From a virus, in the IMG/VR virus record IMGVR_UViG_3300043399_000633, positions 32,887-96,886 of that record: DNA of 64,000 nt, one strand, 5' to 3'. Below, in pieces: positions 44,735 to 52,657 of the stretch (positions are counted from its first letter, which is position 1; each line of letters opens with the position of its first letter). A program made the translations under genes and the position numbers. The notes below the pieces were generated by a model. That model searched no databases and had not been told where the DNA came from. It saw nothing but the letters and a program-made list of their open reading frames with translations.

Positions 44735-44763
44735 TTGACAATAAATGGATATTGTGCTATCAT
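44735..44763 (+). promoter_or_regulatory. Sigma70 early-type promoter
   Basis: TTGACA, 17 bp (ATAAATGG-type spacer), TATCAT; ATG only 6 bp downstream. Confidence 0.75.
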
Positions 44764-44768
44764 AACAA

Positions 44769-44987
44769 ATGATGTACAAGATAAATGAATTAGAATTTTT
44801 AGACTTAGAGTCCGCAATGGACTATGCTAAGTCATTGAACGAATTTGTTACCATTGTGGGTGACGGGTTCGAAGTTTGTGGTCGATTCGGAGTAGATTCA
44901 GTACGTGACGGTAAGTGCCCAGATGGCATTGCATATGACTGGAACAAGGCTAGTCGAATCGGCCGTGTAAGAAAGGAGAGAGTATAA
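44769..44987 (+). CDS. Small hypothetical protein
   Basis: 72 residues. Start 6 bp after a -10 box with no ribosome site implies a leaderless message (second ATG at 44772 equally possible). Acidic, no motif. Overlaps the phosphoesterase start by 1 bp, after GAAAGGAGAG. Confidence 0.7.
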   Translation: MMYKINELEFLDLESAMDYAKSLNEFVTIVGDGFEVCGRFGVDSVRDGKCPDGIAYDWNKASRIGRVRKERV

Positions 44988-45571
44988 TGCCTAGCGTTTT
45001 CTTAGTAAGCGACACTCACTTTGGTCATCTCGGGGTCTGCAAGTTCATGGGGCCCGACGGTGTGACTAAGCTCCGTCCTTGGGATACTCCTGAGGATATG
45101 GACGAAGAAATGATCAAGCGTTGGAATGAAACCGTAAAGCCCAACGACAAAGTTTATCACCTCGGTGATGTTGTAATCAATCGTAAAGCCCTCAAGACTC
45201 TTGCGAGGCTGAACGGTGATAAGATCCTGATCAAGGGCAACCATGATATCTTTAAACTTGAGGAATACCTTCCTTACTTTAGGGATATTCGTGCATATCA
45301 TGTGATGAATGGATGCATCCTCAGTCATATTCCTATGCACACTGACAACCTTGGTCGTTTCGGTACTAACATTCATGGACATACTCATGCACACCGTGTC
45401 ATGCGTGACAATGGATACCGTGGTCAAGAGATTGATCCTAGGTTTCATTGTGTCTGTGTAGAACAAACTGACTTTAGACCTATCCTCTTTGAAGATGTTG
45501 TAAAGAGGATCAAAGAAGAAGGTGGACAAGTTAGCATGAAAAGTCGAGAAGAGGTCTATGGACCAGGATAA
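44987..45571 (+). CDS. Calcineurin-like metallophosphoesterase
   Basis: 194 residues. SDTHFGH, YHLGDVV, IKGNHD and NIHGHTHAH are the di-metal motifs of the family. Likely a nucleotide or nucleic-acid phosphoesterase; similar small proteins are common in phages. A UUCG terminator follows. Confidence 0.9.
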   Translation: MPSVFLVSDTHFGHLGVCKFMGPDGVTKLRPWDTPEDMDEEMIKRWNETVKPNDKVYHLGDVVINRKALKTLARLNGDKILIKGNHDIFKLEEYLPYFRDIRAYHVMNGCILSHIPMHTDNLGRFGTNIHGHTHAHRVMRDNGYRGQEIDPRFHCVCVEQTDFRPILFEDVVKRIKEEGGQVSMKSREEVYGPG

Positions 45572-45597
45572 AAAAGGGGGCTTCGGCCCCTTTTTTT
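45571..45597 (+). terminator. Rho-independent terminator
   Basis: AAAAAGGGGGC-TTCG-GCCCC then TTTTTTT. Confidence 0.9.
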
Positions 45598-45613
45598 GTG
45601 GCTAAATAAATCT

Positions 45614-46042
45614 ATGATTAGATTTATTTACGAAACAGACAAATACAACAAAGACAGAGAAATTGTCGCAATCAATGTTTTTAGGATAGCCAAAACATTA
45701 TTGACACTTCCTACGGAGATAGAAGTAGAGTTTTGTCAGCTAGAGTATATCTATGGGGAATTGTTACTTGATTACAGGTTCAGTAAAAGAATAAGACTAG
45801 ACGAAAATTTATCTAGCAAAGAAATTATCATACCTTTTTTACATGAACTTATACACCTAGATCAAGTGCAAACTAATAGATTGAAGCCTGCAAGGCATGG
45901 AGTTATATGGGACAACAAATTTCATGATGAAAAAATGATTAGTTTGGATCGTCATATTTGGTCCAAACTTCCCTGGGAAGTTGATGTACGTGAAAGACAA
46001 CCCAGGCTACTTCAAAAATTGCTGGAAGCTGGTTTATCCTAA
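45614..46042 (+). CDS. Putative zinc metalloprotease (HExxH)
   Basis: 142 residues from ATG 45614, just after a late-type CTAAATAAAT. FLHELIHLDQVQ near residue 90 is an HExxH zinc site, in a SprT-like small protein. Target unknown. Confidence 0.65.
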   Translation: MIRFIYETDKYNKDREIVAINVFRIAKTLLTLPTEIEVEFCQLEYIYGELLLDYRFSKRIRLDENLSSKEIIIPFLHELIHLDQVQTNRLKPARHGVIWDNKFHDEKMISLDRHIWSKLPWEVDVRERQPRLLQKLLEAGLS

Positions 46043-46044
46043 GG

Positions 46045-46073
46045 TTGACAATAAATGGGTTTGGGCATACAAT
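46045..46073 (+). promoter_or_regulatory. Sigma70 early-type promoter
   Basis: TTGACA, ATAAATGGGTTTGGGCA spacer, TACAAT. Confidence 0.8.
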
Positions 46074-46103
46074 ATGCGTATTGATTGATTGACGGAGCTT
46101 GAA

Positions 46104-46412
46104 ATGACCAAATTCGTGAAAGAGCAGTTTACGTCGGGTGAGTATGCTATGTACAACGGCAGGTTTGTCGCCCGATTCAAGCGCGGTGGTCGAGCTAGTT
46201 TTCTGAGCTTCCTCGTCAAAAACTTCACGGTCGAAGAATACTTCCAAAAACTGGAAGGTGAGAAGATGGCTCCCCTGACGATTCTGGAATCCAAGGGTTA
46301 CCTTCTGCCCCATATCAAAAAGTGGCTCAAGGAAGGTGGGTACGAAGTTACCCCGGCTGGTTTCCGAAAGATGATCGAAGACCAAATTTCGGCTCGTCAG
46401 GCCAAGGCTTGA
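46104..46412 (+). CDS. Hypothetical protein
   Basis: 102 residues from ATG 46104 behind CGGAGCTTGAA. Basic and helical with KRGGRASFLSFL; no recognised domain. Confidence 0.68.
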   Translation: MTKFVKEQFTSGEYAMYNGRFVARFKRGGRASFLSFLVKNFTVEEYFQKLEGEKMAPLTILESKGYLLPHIKKWLKEGGYEVTPAGFRKMIEDQISARQAKA

Positions 46413-46437
46413 CAATAAATGGGTTTGGGTATATAAT
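46409..46437 (+). promoter_or_regulatory. Sigma70 early-type promoter
   Basis: TTGACA, ATAAATGGGTTTGGGTA spacer, TATAAT; nearly the same as the promoter at 46045. The next ATG is 6 bp downstream. Confidence 0.82.
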
Positions 46438-46443
46438 ACATGC

Positions 46444-46782
46444 ATGGACTCGAAAAACACCCGTAAGCGCAGGACCGATCGTAATCAGGTCATCTACTTC
46501 ATTCAGGATGTAGTGACCCATGAGTATTACATCGGCCTTACGGCTATGTGTTTCAAAGGCAATGTGCGTAAAACCCTGACTCGTCGCATGCAAAAGCATA
46601 TGCAACGGGCTATGACTGAGAACAAGGACTGGGGTCTGTCGCGTGCCTTGCGCGCCCGTGGCGCTGAACGTTTCATTTTCGGTGTTATTGAGATTGTTCG
46701 TGGTAAGCGTCCTGCTCATGCACGTGAAACCGAACTGATCAACACCCTGCAACCCAGTCTCAATACGTTTGGTGTCAAGTGA
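46444..46782 (+). CDS. GIY-YIG endonuclease-like protein
   Basis: 112 residues. VIYFIQDVVTHEYYIGLTAM is a variant GIY-YIG start (first Y-strand, then YIG), with RRMQKH for the catalytic Arg region and ETELINTLQPSLN typical of the family C-terminus. Single-domain, so probably a nicking or homing-related enzyme. Leaderless start likely. Confidence 0.75.
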   Translation: MDSKNTRKRRTDRNQVIYFIQDVVTHEYYIGLTAMCFKGNVRKTLTRRMQKHMQRAMTENKDWGLSRALRARGAERFIFGVIEIVRGKRPAHARETELINTLQPSLNTFGVK

Positions 46783-46979
46783 CTAACACTAGCTATCAAC
46801 CTACCCGTAGCCAACACTTAATGTTGGCTGCAGCAGTAGCAGAAAAGTATGGTAAGCGTTCACCCTACGAACGTATTATTGTACACTATGTACTTAAGGA
46901 TACTACATTGGTATTGCATCTTCAAATTGAGAGGCAGTGTCCTGAATTTGGTATTCATTTTGAACGTCTTTATCTATGA
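46779..46979 (+). CDS. Small hypothetical protein
   Basis: 66 residues, overlapping the previous gene by 4 bp. No motif recognised. Confidence 0.6.
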   Translation: MTNTSYQPTRSQHLMLAAAVAEKYGKRSPYERIIVHYVLKDTTLVLHLQIERQCPEFGIHFERLYL

Positions 46980-46988
46980 AGGTAAATA

Positions 46989-47204
46989 ATGAAAAACATT
47001 AATACAAAGCTTCCCCCGCCAGAGGCTCTTATGGCATTGGATCATCCAACTGCTCGTAAGTTTGAGAAATTTTGGAATACGTATCTGAATGACCATCAAG
47101 GAATGAATGCCTGGATACAAGATAACCCCGAGGAAGCACAAGAACTTCGGGATTTTGTACAGGAATTTCAAGGTCAATATAACCAAATTAAAAACAATGA
47201 ATAG
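46989..47204 (+). CDS. Small hypothetical protein
   Basis: 71 residues, helical and acidic, behind AAGGTAAATA. Overlaps the next gene start by 8 bp. No motif recognised. Confidence 0.6.
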   Translation: MKNINTKLPPPEALMALDHPTARKFEKFWNTYLNDHQGMNAWIQDNPEEAQELRDFVQEFQGQYNQIKNNE

Positions 47205-47463
47205 CCAACAAATTCAACTTTCAGTGTATTCATACCTCGCTGCCCGTGGGAATGAATTTGATGCACCTTATGGTATTCTTCAAGGTGAACACACCAACAA
47301 GAAGGGTGTTAAGTACAAGTCCGTGACATTTGGTCGCGCCCGTACACTGGATGCAACGGTGGAAATCTATAACAGAAATTTCATGATCTTGCGTACTAGT
47401 CGGCATGGTAGCCAGGTATATAAGAATTATGATGAACTGAAGGAATTTTTGAATTCACTATAA
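47197..47463 (+). CDS. Hypothetical protein
   Basis: 88 residues from the ATG inside the end of the upstream gene. Beta-rich (KKGVKYKSVTFGRARTLDA). Unknown. Confidence 0.62.
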   Translation: MNSQQIQLSVYSYLAARGNEFDAPYGILQGEHTNKKGVKYKSVTFGRARTLDATVEIYNRNFMILRTSRHGSQVYKNYDELKEFLNSL

Positions 47464-47476
47464 CAGGAACAGACTA

Positions 47477-47503
47477 AAATACGGGCTCAGGTTCCGTATT
47501 TTT
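47477..47503 (+). terminator. Terminator overlapping next promoter
   Basis: AATACGG/CCGTATT hairpin and a T run that merges with the -35 box at 47502. Confidence 0.7.
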
Positions 47504-47530
47504 GACAATAAATCCGTTTGGTGTTATACT
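47502..47530 (+). promoter_or_regulatory. Sigma70 early-type promoter
   Basis: TTGACA, ATAAATCCGTTTGGTGT, TATACT. Confidence 0.87.
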
Positions 47531-47561
47531 ATATTCAAGTTAGAAAACAGGAGTAGATGAA

Positions 47562-47696
47562 ATGAACAAGGGCATTAAGAAGGGTCGTTACGCAAAGGCT
47601 CGGGCCGAGTTTGCCCAGTATGGTCTTCCCTTGCGAATGGTCATGTGCGGCAAAGTTGTCAACGGTCGTTTCTATCTCACCAACCGTACCAAGTAA
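47562..47696 (+). CDS. Small basic protein, duplicated copy 1
   Basis: 44 residues, rich in Lys/Arg (KKGRYAKARAEFAQYG). Almost identical at protein and DNA level to the gene at 48373. Ribosome site GGAGTAGATGA. Function unknown. Confidence 0.72.
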   Translation: MNKGIKKGRYAKARAEFAQYGLPLRMVMCGKVVNGRFYLTNRTK

Positions 47697-47708
47697 GGAG
47701 TAGACGAA

Positions 47709-47918
47709 ATGAGCGACATGACCCTTGAAACCCGCCAAGACCTTGTTAGCAGACTCACTGGCGCACTGTTCATAATCAAGGATTGTGCTTCACTGGATCA
47801 ACGATTGACTCACGCCGCTCATCAATCGGACTATTACCGCGATCTGATCCAGCGTGTTGAAGATCTCTTGGCAGCAGAACGGGCACTGCTCAAGCGCCAG
47901 CAAACAATCGGGCGATAG
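47709..47918 (+). CDS. Small helical protein
   Basis: 69 residues behind AAGGAGTAGACGA. Predicted all-helical, coiled-coil-like C-terminus (RVEDLLAAERALLKRQQ). Confidence 0.68.
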   Translation: MSDMTLETRQDLVSRLTGALFIIKDCASLDQRLTHAAHQSDYYRDLIQRVEDLLAAERALLKRQQTIGR

Positions 47919-47926
47919 CCTACCAC

Positions 47927-47955
47927 TTGACAGGGTCTTTGCGGGATGCTATACT
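47927..47955 (+). promoter_or_regulatory. Sigma70 early-type promoter
   Basis: TTGACA, GGGTCTTTGCGGGATGC, TATACT; repeated with one change at 48323. Confidence 0.87.
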
Positions 47956-47984
47956 GCAAGAACAATAGTAAACAGGAGTAAACG

Positions 47985-48311
47985 ATGTTTTTTCACTTCA
48001 ATCAAAACAATTACGGCGGAAGTTTTGACATCGATGAAAACGTGGCACACCATGTGATCATCGAGGCCTTCGGTGCCCATGATGCCAACCTAAGGGCTGA
48101 GAGTATCGGCATTTATTTCGACGGTGTCAACGACGGTTGGGATTGTCCCTGCTGTGGTGATCGGTGGCACAGTGCTTGGAGCAAGGGAGATGCTGAACCT
48201 TTGATCTACGGCGAGCCCCCTGAGCAGTATGTGGATATGTTTACCCGCAAGGGTGAGCCCTTCTGCCATATCTATTACTTGGATGGCCGAAAGGTCACCT
48301 ACCGAAAGTAA
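47985..48311 (+). CDS. Hypothetical protein
   Basis: 108 residues. Acidic; a CPCC cluster with following His (WDCPCCGDRWH) may bind metal. Unknown function. Confidence 0.68.
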   Translation: MFFHFNQNNYGGSFDIDENVAHHVIIEAFGAHDANLRAESIGIYFDGVNDGWDCPCCGDRWHSAWSKGDAEPLIYGEPPEQYVDMFTRKGEPFCHIYYLDGRKVTYRK

Positions 48312-48322
48312 TAACCCACCCC

Positions 48323-48351
48323 TTGACAGGGTCTTTGCGGGGTGCTATACT
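48323..48351 (+). promoter_or_regulatory. Sigma70 early-type promoter
   Basis: TTGACA, GGGTCTTTGCGGGGTGC, TATACT. Confidence 0.87.
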
Positions 48352-48372
48352 GCAAGAACAGGAGCAGAAGAA

Positions 48373-48507
48373 ATGAAGAAGGGCATCAAGAAGGGTCGTT
48401 ACGCAAAGGCTCGGGCCGAGTTTGCCCAGTATGGTCTTCCCTTGCGAATGGTCATGTGCGGCAAAGTTGTCAACGGTCGTTTCTATCTCACTAACCGTAC
48501 CAAGTAA
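48373..48507 (+). CDS. Small basic protein, duplicated copy 2
   Basis: 44 residues, differing from 47562 only at residue 2 (Lys for Asn). The near-perfect DNA identity indicates a very recent duplication. Confidence 0.72.
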   Translation: MKKGIKKGRYAKARAEFAQYGLPLRMVMCGKVVNGRFYLTNRTK

Positions 48508-48517
48508 GGAGTAAGTG

Positions 48518-48694
48518 ATGACTACTGTAGCAAAAATGAAATTTACTCAACGAGTTCGTAACGATAAAATATATGTTACTGTTCGCGGGGACTTTGATTA
48601 CAACACTTTGGTTCGTGCCTTGTCTGAAAGATTTCCCGGTGTTCGTGTAACTTCTGGCGGAGCCTACACTTCAGTTACTGGAGTGTTGGTATGA
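48518..48694 (+). CDS. Small hypothetical protein
   Basis: 58 residues behind AAGGAGTAAGTG. Beta-alpha pattern, no motif. Overlaps the next start by 4 bp. Confidence 0.62.
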   Translation: MTTVAKMKFTQRVRNDKIYVTVRGDFDYNTLVRALSERFPGVRVTSGGAYTSVTGVLV

Positions 48695-48864
48695 TCAATC
48701 GGATTGATGATTTGGTTTTACGGGCAGCAATGTATTTAGAGGGTGGTGGTGATCCATTCTCTGACAACTTCCTGTCTGAAAATAAGGTTACTTTATCAGA
48801 AGCAATGACGATGGCTGAATATATAGCAAAAGCAATATATTATTATCATAAAAATAAGTCCTGA
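48691..48864 (+). CDS. Small hypothetical protein
   Basis: 57 residues, translationally coupled to the preceding gene (ATGA). Helical, acidic N-terminus, unknown. Confidence 0.6.
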   Translation: MINRIDDLVLRAAMYLEGGGDPFSDNFLSENKVTLSEAMTMAEYIAKAIYYYHKNKS

Positions 48865-48886
48865 CAGAACACTTAAAAATCATCAA

Positions 48887-48916
48887 TTGACAGGAATCCT
48901 TGTTTGGTGTTGTAAT
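48887..48916 (+). promoter_or_regulatory. Sigma70 promoter
   Basis: TTGACA, 18 bp, TGTAAT. Confidence 0.65.
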
Positions 48917-48945
48917 ACATACATCGCAGAAAAAAGGACAGTACA

Positions 48946-49176
48946 GTGATTCCAACCTATATCAAAGTTTTCCTGGTTGTCATGGTCTCTATTGGGCTAA
49001 TTGGGATCTTTCGACATCACTATCTGATGTGGACTGGTCGAGTGAATCGCTGGTCCTACGACTGGGGATGGAATAATTTGAGTCGTTTTGATCGGTGGTT
49101 GAGCATCATTGCTGTTGTGTGTGTATTGGGTTTGATTCCAGGAGTGGCTGCGGTCAGCCTGTTGTTTGGTAAATGA
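48946..49176 (+). CDS. Small membrane protein, GTG start
   Basis: 76 residues with two hydrophobic segments (about 5-22 and 52-72). GTG start behind AAAAGGACA. Unknown function; inner-membrane location likely. Confidence 0.65.
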   Translation: MIPTYIKVFLVVMVSIGLIGIFRHHYLMWTGRVNRWSYDWGWNNLSRFDRWLSIIAVVCVLGLIPGVAAVSLLFGK

Positions 49177-49192
49177 TATTGAGGAGCAAGTC

Positions 49193-49546
49193 ATGAGTAT
49201 GAACATCATGATTACCGCAAGTCGTAAGATCACCTTCAAGAAGAAGAACGGTAAGCGTGGCGGTGAGATTCAAACGGTCAAGTTCAATGAATGGCAAACT
49301 CCTACCCGTGTAACGAAAGAGATCCTCGCCAGTAAGGATCCTGCTCAAACCTACATTGATTGGATCCTTGCTGAATGTAGCATTGATATCGAGACACCTG
49401 TGTTTGCAGAAGATGACATTTTTCAAGAAGGTCCTCCGATCAGTACAGAAGTCTTCAATGCCGGCAAGGAGCATGTGGAAGAGTTCCGTACTTGGATCAA
49501 GGATGTGGAAGAGAACGGTTTCATTGTTAAATTTGAGATGATTTGA
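49193..49546 (+). CDS. Hypothetical protein
   Basis: 117 residues from ATG 49193 (GAGGAGCAAGTC before it). Basic N-terminus, acidic C-terminal half. Unknown. Confidence 0.66.
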   Translation: MSMNIMITASRKITFKKKNGKRGGEIQTVKFNEWQTPTRVTKEILASKDPAQTYIDWILAECSIDIETPVFAEDDIFQEGPPISTEVFNAGKEHVEEFRTWIKDVEENGFIVKFEMI

Positions 49547-49571
49547 CAATAAATCCGTTTAGTGTTATACT
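49543..49571 (+). promoter_or_regulatory. Sigma70 early-type promoter
   Basis: TTGACA, ATAAATCCGTTTAGTGT, TATACT, overlapping the previous stop codon. Confidence 0.87.
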
Positions 49572-49602
49572 GTATTCAAGTTAGAAAACAGGAATGAACG
49601 AA

Positions 49603-49959
49603 ATGGCAAGTAAGTTTGTTATCCGCGAGAAAACTACTAATACTTTTTGCACAAGCCAAAAGTTTGAACACTTCTCTCGGGACTTGCAGGATGCGGCACT
49701 ATTCGCCAGCCGTAACAATGCAGAAAAGGCTGTTCGCGGTATGCAGCCTAAGGAGATGAATCCCTACGGTGGGCACACTTGGAGCATCATGAATGAAAAT
49801 GATCGAGTTCAGGTTTTTCACAAAGCCTTTCTTAAAGAGTACATTGAGGAACTGGAGAAGCATCCTCATGCTGTTAAAAATGCCGACTACCTTAAAAAGC
49901 ATGGTGTCGAATTGGCGCAGGATCTAGAGGTTGTTGAAGTTAAACTGGTGATTGTGTAA
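49603..49959 (+). CDS. Hypothetical protein
   Basis: 118 residues from ATG 49603; an in-frame ATG 9 bp upstream would leave no room for the AGGA site. Helical C-terminus. Unknown. Confidence 0.65.
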   Translation: MASKFVIREKTTNTFCTSQKFEHFSRDLQDAALFASRNNAEKAVRGMQPKEMNPYGGHTWSIMNENDRVQVFHKAFLKEYIEELEKHPHAVKNADYLKKHGVELAQDLEVVEVKLVIV

Positions 49960-49960
49960 A

Positions 49961-50170
49961 ATGTTTTACGTTTTTGGCATCAATGTTTTTGCAATGTTGT
50001 TTGCACTCAGTGCGGCTTGTTGTTTCCTTTATGTCTACGATGTTATTCAAGGTCGTATGACAATGGGAACTAAGTGGCGGGATCTTACTGTGGAACAGTG
50101 GGTTTTCTCCATCGGCGTTTTTACAGCACCTATCTGGATCGTGGCTATGATGCTTACGGTTGACAAATAA
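49961..50170 (+). CDS. Small membrane protein
   Basis: 69 residues, two hydrophobic segments with a short polar loop. Starts 1 bp after the previous stop. Unknown. Confidence 0.63.
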   Translation: MFYVFGINVFAMLFALSAACCFLYVYDVIQGRMTMGTKWRDLTVEQWVFSIGVFTAPIWIVAMMLTVDK

Positions 50171-50188
50171 TCCTAACTCTGTTATACT
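50160..50188 (+). promoter_or_regulatory. Sigma70 early-type promoter
   Basis: TTGACA, AATAATCCTAACTCTGT, TATACT, overlapping the previous stop. Confidence 0.86.
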
Positions 50189-50218
50189 GTATTTCTAGTG
50201 AGCAATAAGGAACGTGTC

Positions 50219-50335
50219 GTGAAGTTCATCACCAATCGCATTCGTGTGTTTATGTTCGGAATTGCGGTCGCCTTTATCGGGCTGTATGATCCTAGTCTGG
50301 CACTGCGTAGTGCTCACAAGGTTCTTGACGTTTAA
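50219..50335 (+). CDS. Very small protein, GTG start
   Basis: 38 residues, one hydrophobic stretch (VFMFGIAVAFIGLY). AAGGAACGTGTC precedes the GTG. Ends next to the ribosome site of the following gene. Confidence 0.5.
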   Translation: MKFITNRIRVFMFGIAVAFIGLYDPSLALRSAHKVLDV

Positions 50336-50345
50336 GGAGTATATG

Positions 50346-50633
50346 ATGAAGGGAAAGTACAGTCCTACCGTATATGGTAGCGAGGTTGACGGTCCGTATG
50401 ACCGCAATGCCAAGGGTGAAACTCCTGCTCCTTGGGACGGTGATAACTATGACTCAGAGACCATGTTTCCCGGCTATGATGAACATGGTTATGATAGGTA
50501 TGGCTACAGTGCCTATGATGCCAAGGGAAAGTATGTAGGGTTGGGCGGATCAGGTGTAGATCGCAACGGTCTTACAGAATGGGACTATGCAATGATGTCC
50601 GACGAAGAATTTGACTCTTATCTTTGGCAATAA
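50346..50633 (+). CDS. Acidic Gly/Tyr-rich protein
   Basis: 95 residues, strongly acidic with repeats of YDxxGYD/YSAYDAKG. Looks disordered or repeat-based. ATG 50343 is an equal alternative start. Unknown. Confidence 0.62.
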   Translation: MKGKYSPTVYGSEVDGPYDRNAKGETPAPWDGDNYDSETMFPGYDEHGYDRYGYSAYDAKGKYVGLGGSGVDRNGLTEWDYAMMSDEEFDSYLWQ

Positions 50634-50652
50634 ATCCCAACTCTGTTATACT
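50624..50652 (+). promoter_or_regulatory. Sigma70 early-type promoter
   Basis: TTGGCA, ATAAATCCCAACTCTGT-type spacer, TATACT; the -35 lies in the end of the previous gene. Confidence 0.75.
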
Positions 50653-50687
50653 GCATTCAAGTTAGAAATTAACAGTAAGGAGCGCAT

Positions 50688-50942
50688 ATGGAAGATATCA
50701 TCCAAATTCTGCGGAATCGCTTGCAACCCATGGGTACTGCTCCCGTTGTTCTGCTTCGTCCCATCCACAGTGTGGGTATTGAAATGCATGTTGACTTCGT
50801 CCAGAAGTGTGTTGACGAATTGGAGCTGATGCCAATGCGAGTAGAGTTGGGACAGCCTCCCACGAACCTTGAAAAGCTGGCCTATCAACTGCTCCTGGAT
50901 AGTGCCTACATCGTGCCAAAGACAGGCGATGCAAATCAATAA
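50688..50942 (+). CDS. Hypothetical protein
   Basis: 84 residues behind AAGGAGCGCAT. Mixed alpha/beta, no motif. Confidence 0.65.
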   Translation: MEDIIQILRNRLQPMGTAPVVLLRPIHSVGIEMHVDFVQKCVDELELMPMRVELGQPPTNLEKLAYQLLLDSAYIVPKTGDANQ

Positions 50943-50971
50943 TTGACAATAAATCCCAACTTTGTTATACT
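50943..50971 (+). promoter_or_regulatory. Sigma70 early-type promoter
   Basis: TTGACA, ATAAATCCCAACTTTGT, TATACT. Confidence 0.88.
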
Positions 50972-51001
50972 GTATTTCTACTGAACGAACTGGAGCAAAA
51001 C

Positions 51002-51301
51002 ATGTACGCAAAGTTTTTCAATACTGAATCTGACGCACGTTCGGCCTGCCAGGCTTGGGTCGATCGGACTCGTGGTGACTGGTATATCAGTGATATTCAG
51101 GAGGTTATTCGCAATAAGCAAGACCTTGAAATCTTTGGTCCTTGGATGAGCCGGGATTGTGTTGCTCCTGCCGATCGTCATGAAATTCCCAATGTGCCTG
51201 TTCGCAGGTTGTATGTACGTGCATCCGGCGATTTTAGTCGGTATAGCGAAGACTATGGTGGAACGTCAAGTTCTAGTTTTACGGCAGTGTTTCCTGCCTA
51301 A
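51002..51301 (+). CDS. Hypothetical protein
   Basis: 99 residues; ribosome site TGGAGC. Ser/Tyr-rich tail (DYGGTSSSSF). Unknown. Confidence 0.65.
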   Translation: MYAKFFNTESDARSACQAWVDRTRGDWYISDIQEVIRNKQDLEIFGPWMSRDCVAPADRHEIPNVPVRRLYVRASGDFSRYSEDYGGTSSSSFTAVFPA

Positions 51302-51339
51302 ACATATTTTATTTCTACTGAACGAAAAGGAACAGACAA

Positions 51340-51804
51340 ATGGCTACTCGCTCAACAATCGCCCTTGAATTCGCAGACGGTACTGTCCAGCAGGTCTACT
51401 GCCACTGGGATGGCTATCTAAGTAACAACGGTAAGATTCTGCAAGAACACTATTCGGATCCGTTCAAACTTCGCAGTCTCATTGACCTGGGCGATATGAG
51501 TTCGCTGGGTCCGGAACTTGGCGAAAAGCATGATTTCGATAATCCGCACAAGTACGGCACTGATGAGTTTTTTGCTGAACAGGTTCGTCGTCGTAATTTC
51601 ACTACTTTTTACGGTCGTGATCGTGGTGAAACTGGTTGCGAAGCACGCCTCTTCCGTAATTATAAAGACTATCGTCAAAGTGCCCAATTTGAGGAATATA
51701 ACTACATTCTGCGCACTGACGGTAAGTGGTATGTTAAGTATGACGATATCACTGTGCCGCTGACCGAAGCCTTTGCTATCGAAGCACAAGGGGAAGAAGA
51801 ATGA
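51340..51804 (+). CDS. Conserved hypothetical (MATRSTIA family)
   Basis: 154 residues. The opening MATRSTIALEFADGTVQQVY then CHWDGYLSNNGKILQEHY is a pattern seen in many phages and bacteria, function unknown. Single domain. Overlaps the next gene by 4 bp. Confidence 0.78.
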   Translation: MATRSTIALEFADGTVQQVYCHWDGYLSNNGKILQEHYSDPFKLRSLIDLGDMSSLGPELGEKHDFDNPHKYGTDEFFAEQVRRRNFTTFYGRDRGETGCEARLFRNYKDYRQSAQFEEYNYILRTDGKWYVKYDDITVPLTEAFAIEAQGEEE

Positions 51805-51986
51805 TCAAGGTTATTACTAACAGCCTGGGCAGTGGCGATTGGATCCATATTAAGGACGGCGATCACACTATTTTTGAGGGTCATCGTCTAGGGGTACAGG
51901 ATTTGGTATTCGTCCTCGGACGCTTTGCTAATGCTAAACTAATCGAACTCACAGATGAAGAAATGGAAGAAGGGTGGGGTCTATGA
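51801..51986 (+). CDS. Small hypothetical protein
   Basis: 61 residues, coupled to the preceding gene. Beta-rich, acidic tail. Unknown. Confidence 0.62.
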   Translation: MIKVITNSLGSGDWIHIKDGDHTIFEGHRLGVQDLVFVLGRFANAKLIELTDEEMEEGWGL

Positions 51987-52147
51987 AGCAAGATTGGTGT
52001 TTTGTTTGGGATAATGAAAAATCCGAACTAACGCTTCATGATAAAACCAAAGAAGAAGCATTTGAAATTGCTCGATATTTTGGCTGGAGGCCGCGAGTTT
52101 GGTATCGTCCCAGTACATGGGGAAACGTGTTTCGTTCCTGGATTTGA
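51983..52147 (+). CDS. Small hypothetical protein
   Basis: 54 residues, aromatic-rich (WGNVFRSWI end). 4-bp overlap with the preceding gene; its stop lies in the next promoter's -35 box. Confidence 0.6.
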   Translation: MKQDWCFVWDNEKSELTLHDKTKEEAFEIARYFGWRPRVWYRPSTWGNVFRSWI

Positions 52148-52172
52148 CAATAAATCGGTACAGTGCTATACT
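52144..52172 (+). promoter_or_regulatory. Sigma70 early-type promoter
   Basis: TTGACA, ATAAATCGGTACAGTGC, TATACT. Confidence 0.88.
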
Positions 52173-52204
52173 GTATTTCTAGTGAACAGCAACAAGGAAA
52201 AATC

Positions 52205-52654
52205 ATGGGTTTCAAGGAATATAAGGTCAAGGTGTATTCGAATGGGGACAAAGAATGGTCCCTCAATGGTCTACGTCATCGAGAAGGTGGGCCTGCTCTT
52301 GAATATGCCAATGGGGACAAACTTTGGTGGATCGATGGCAACCGTCATCGTGAGGATGGTCCTGCCATTGAATTTGCTAATGGAGACAAACATTGGTTTC
52401 TCAATGGCAACCGTCATCGTGAGGATGGTCCTGCCATTGAATATGCTAGTGGGATCAAACATTGGTTCCTCAATGACAAACGTCACCGTGAAGATGGTCC
52501 TGCTGTTGAATATCCTAATGGGAACAAACGTTGGTGGATCGATGACAAGGAGTTGACAGAAGAGGAATTTCTTAGCCGCAAACGGGGGAATTCATGTGAT
52601 GGTAAGATTGTCGAAATCGATGGTGTTCGATATCAACTGAAGGTGGTGGAGTAA
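52205..52654 (+). CDS. MORN/YwqK-like repeat protein, copy 1
   Basis: 149 residues made of four to five 22-residue repeats of the form NGDKxWxxNGxRHREDGPA, then a unique tail (KIVEIDGVRYQLK). The repeats resemble MORN-type hairpins. Binding partner unknown. Tandem paralogue follows 3 bp later. Confidence 0.75.
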   Translation: MGFKEYKVKVYSNGDKEWSLNGLRHREGGPALEYANGDKLWWIDGNRHREDGPAIEFANGDKHWFLNGNRHREDGPAIEYASGIKHWFLNDKRHREDGPAVEYPNGNKRWWIDDKELTEEEFLSRKRGNSCDGKIVEIDGVRYQLKVVE

Positions 52655-52657
52655 ATC

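Noticed and set aside
50611-51011. Overlapping frames on both strands around the gene at 50688
   Set aside because: Shadows of the real gene, which has its own promoter and ribosome site.
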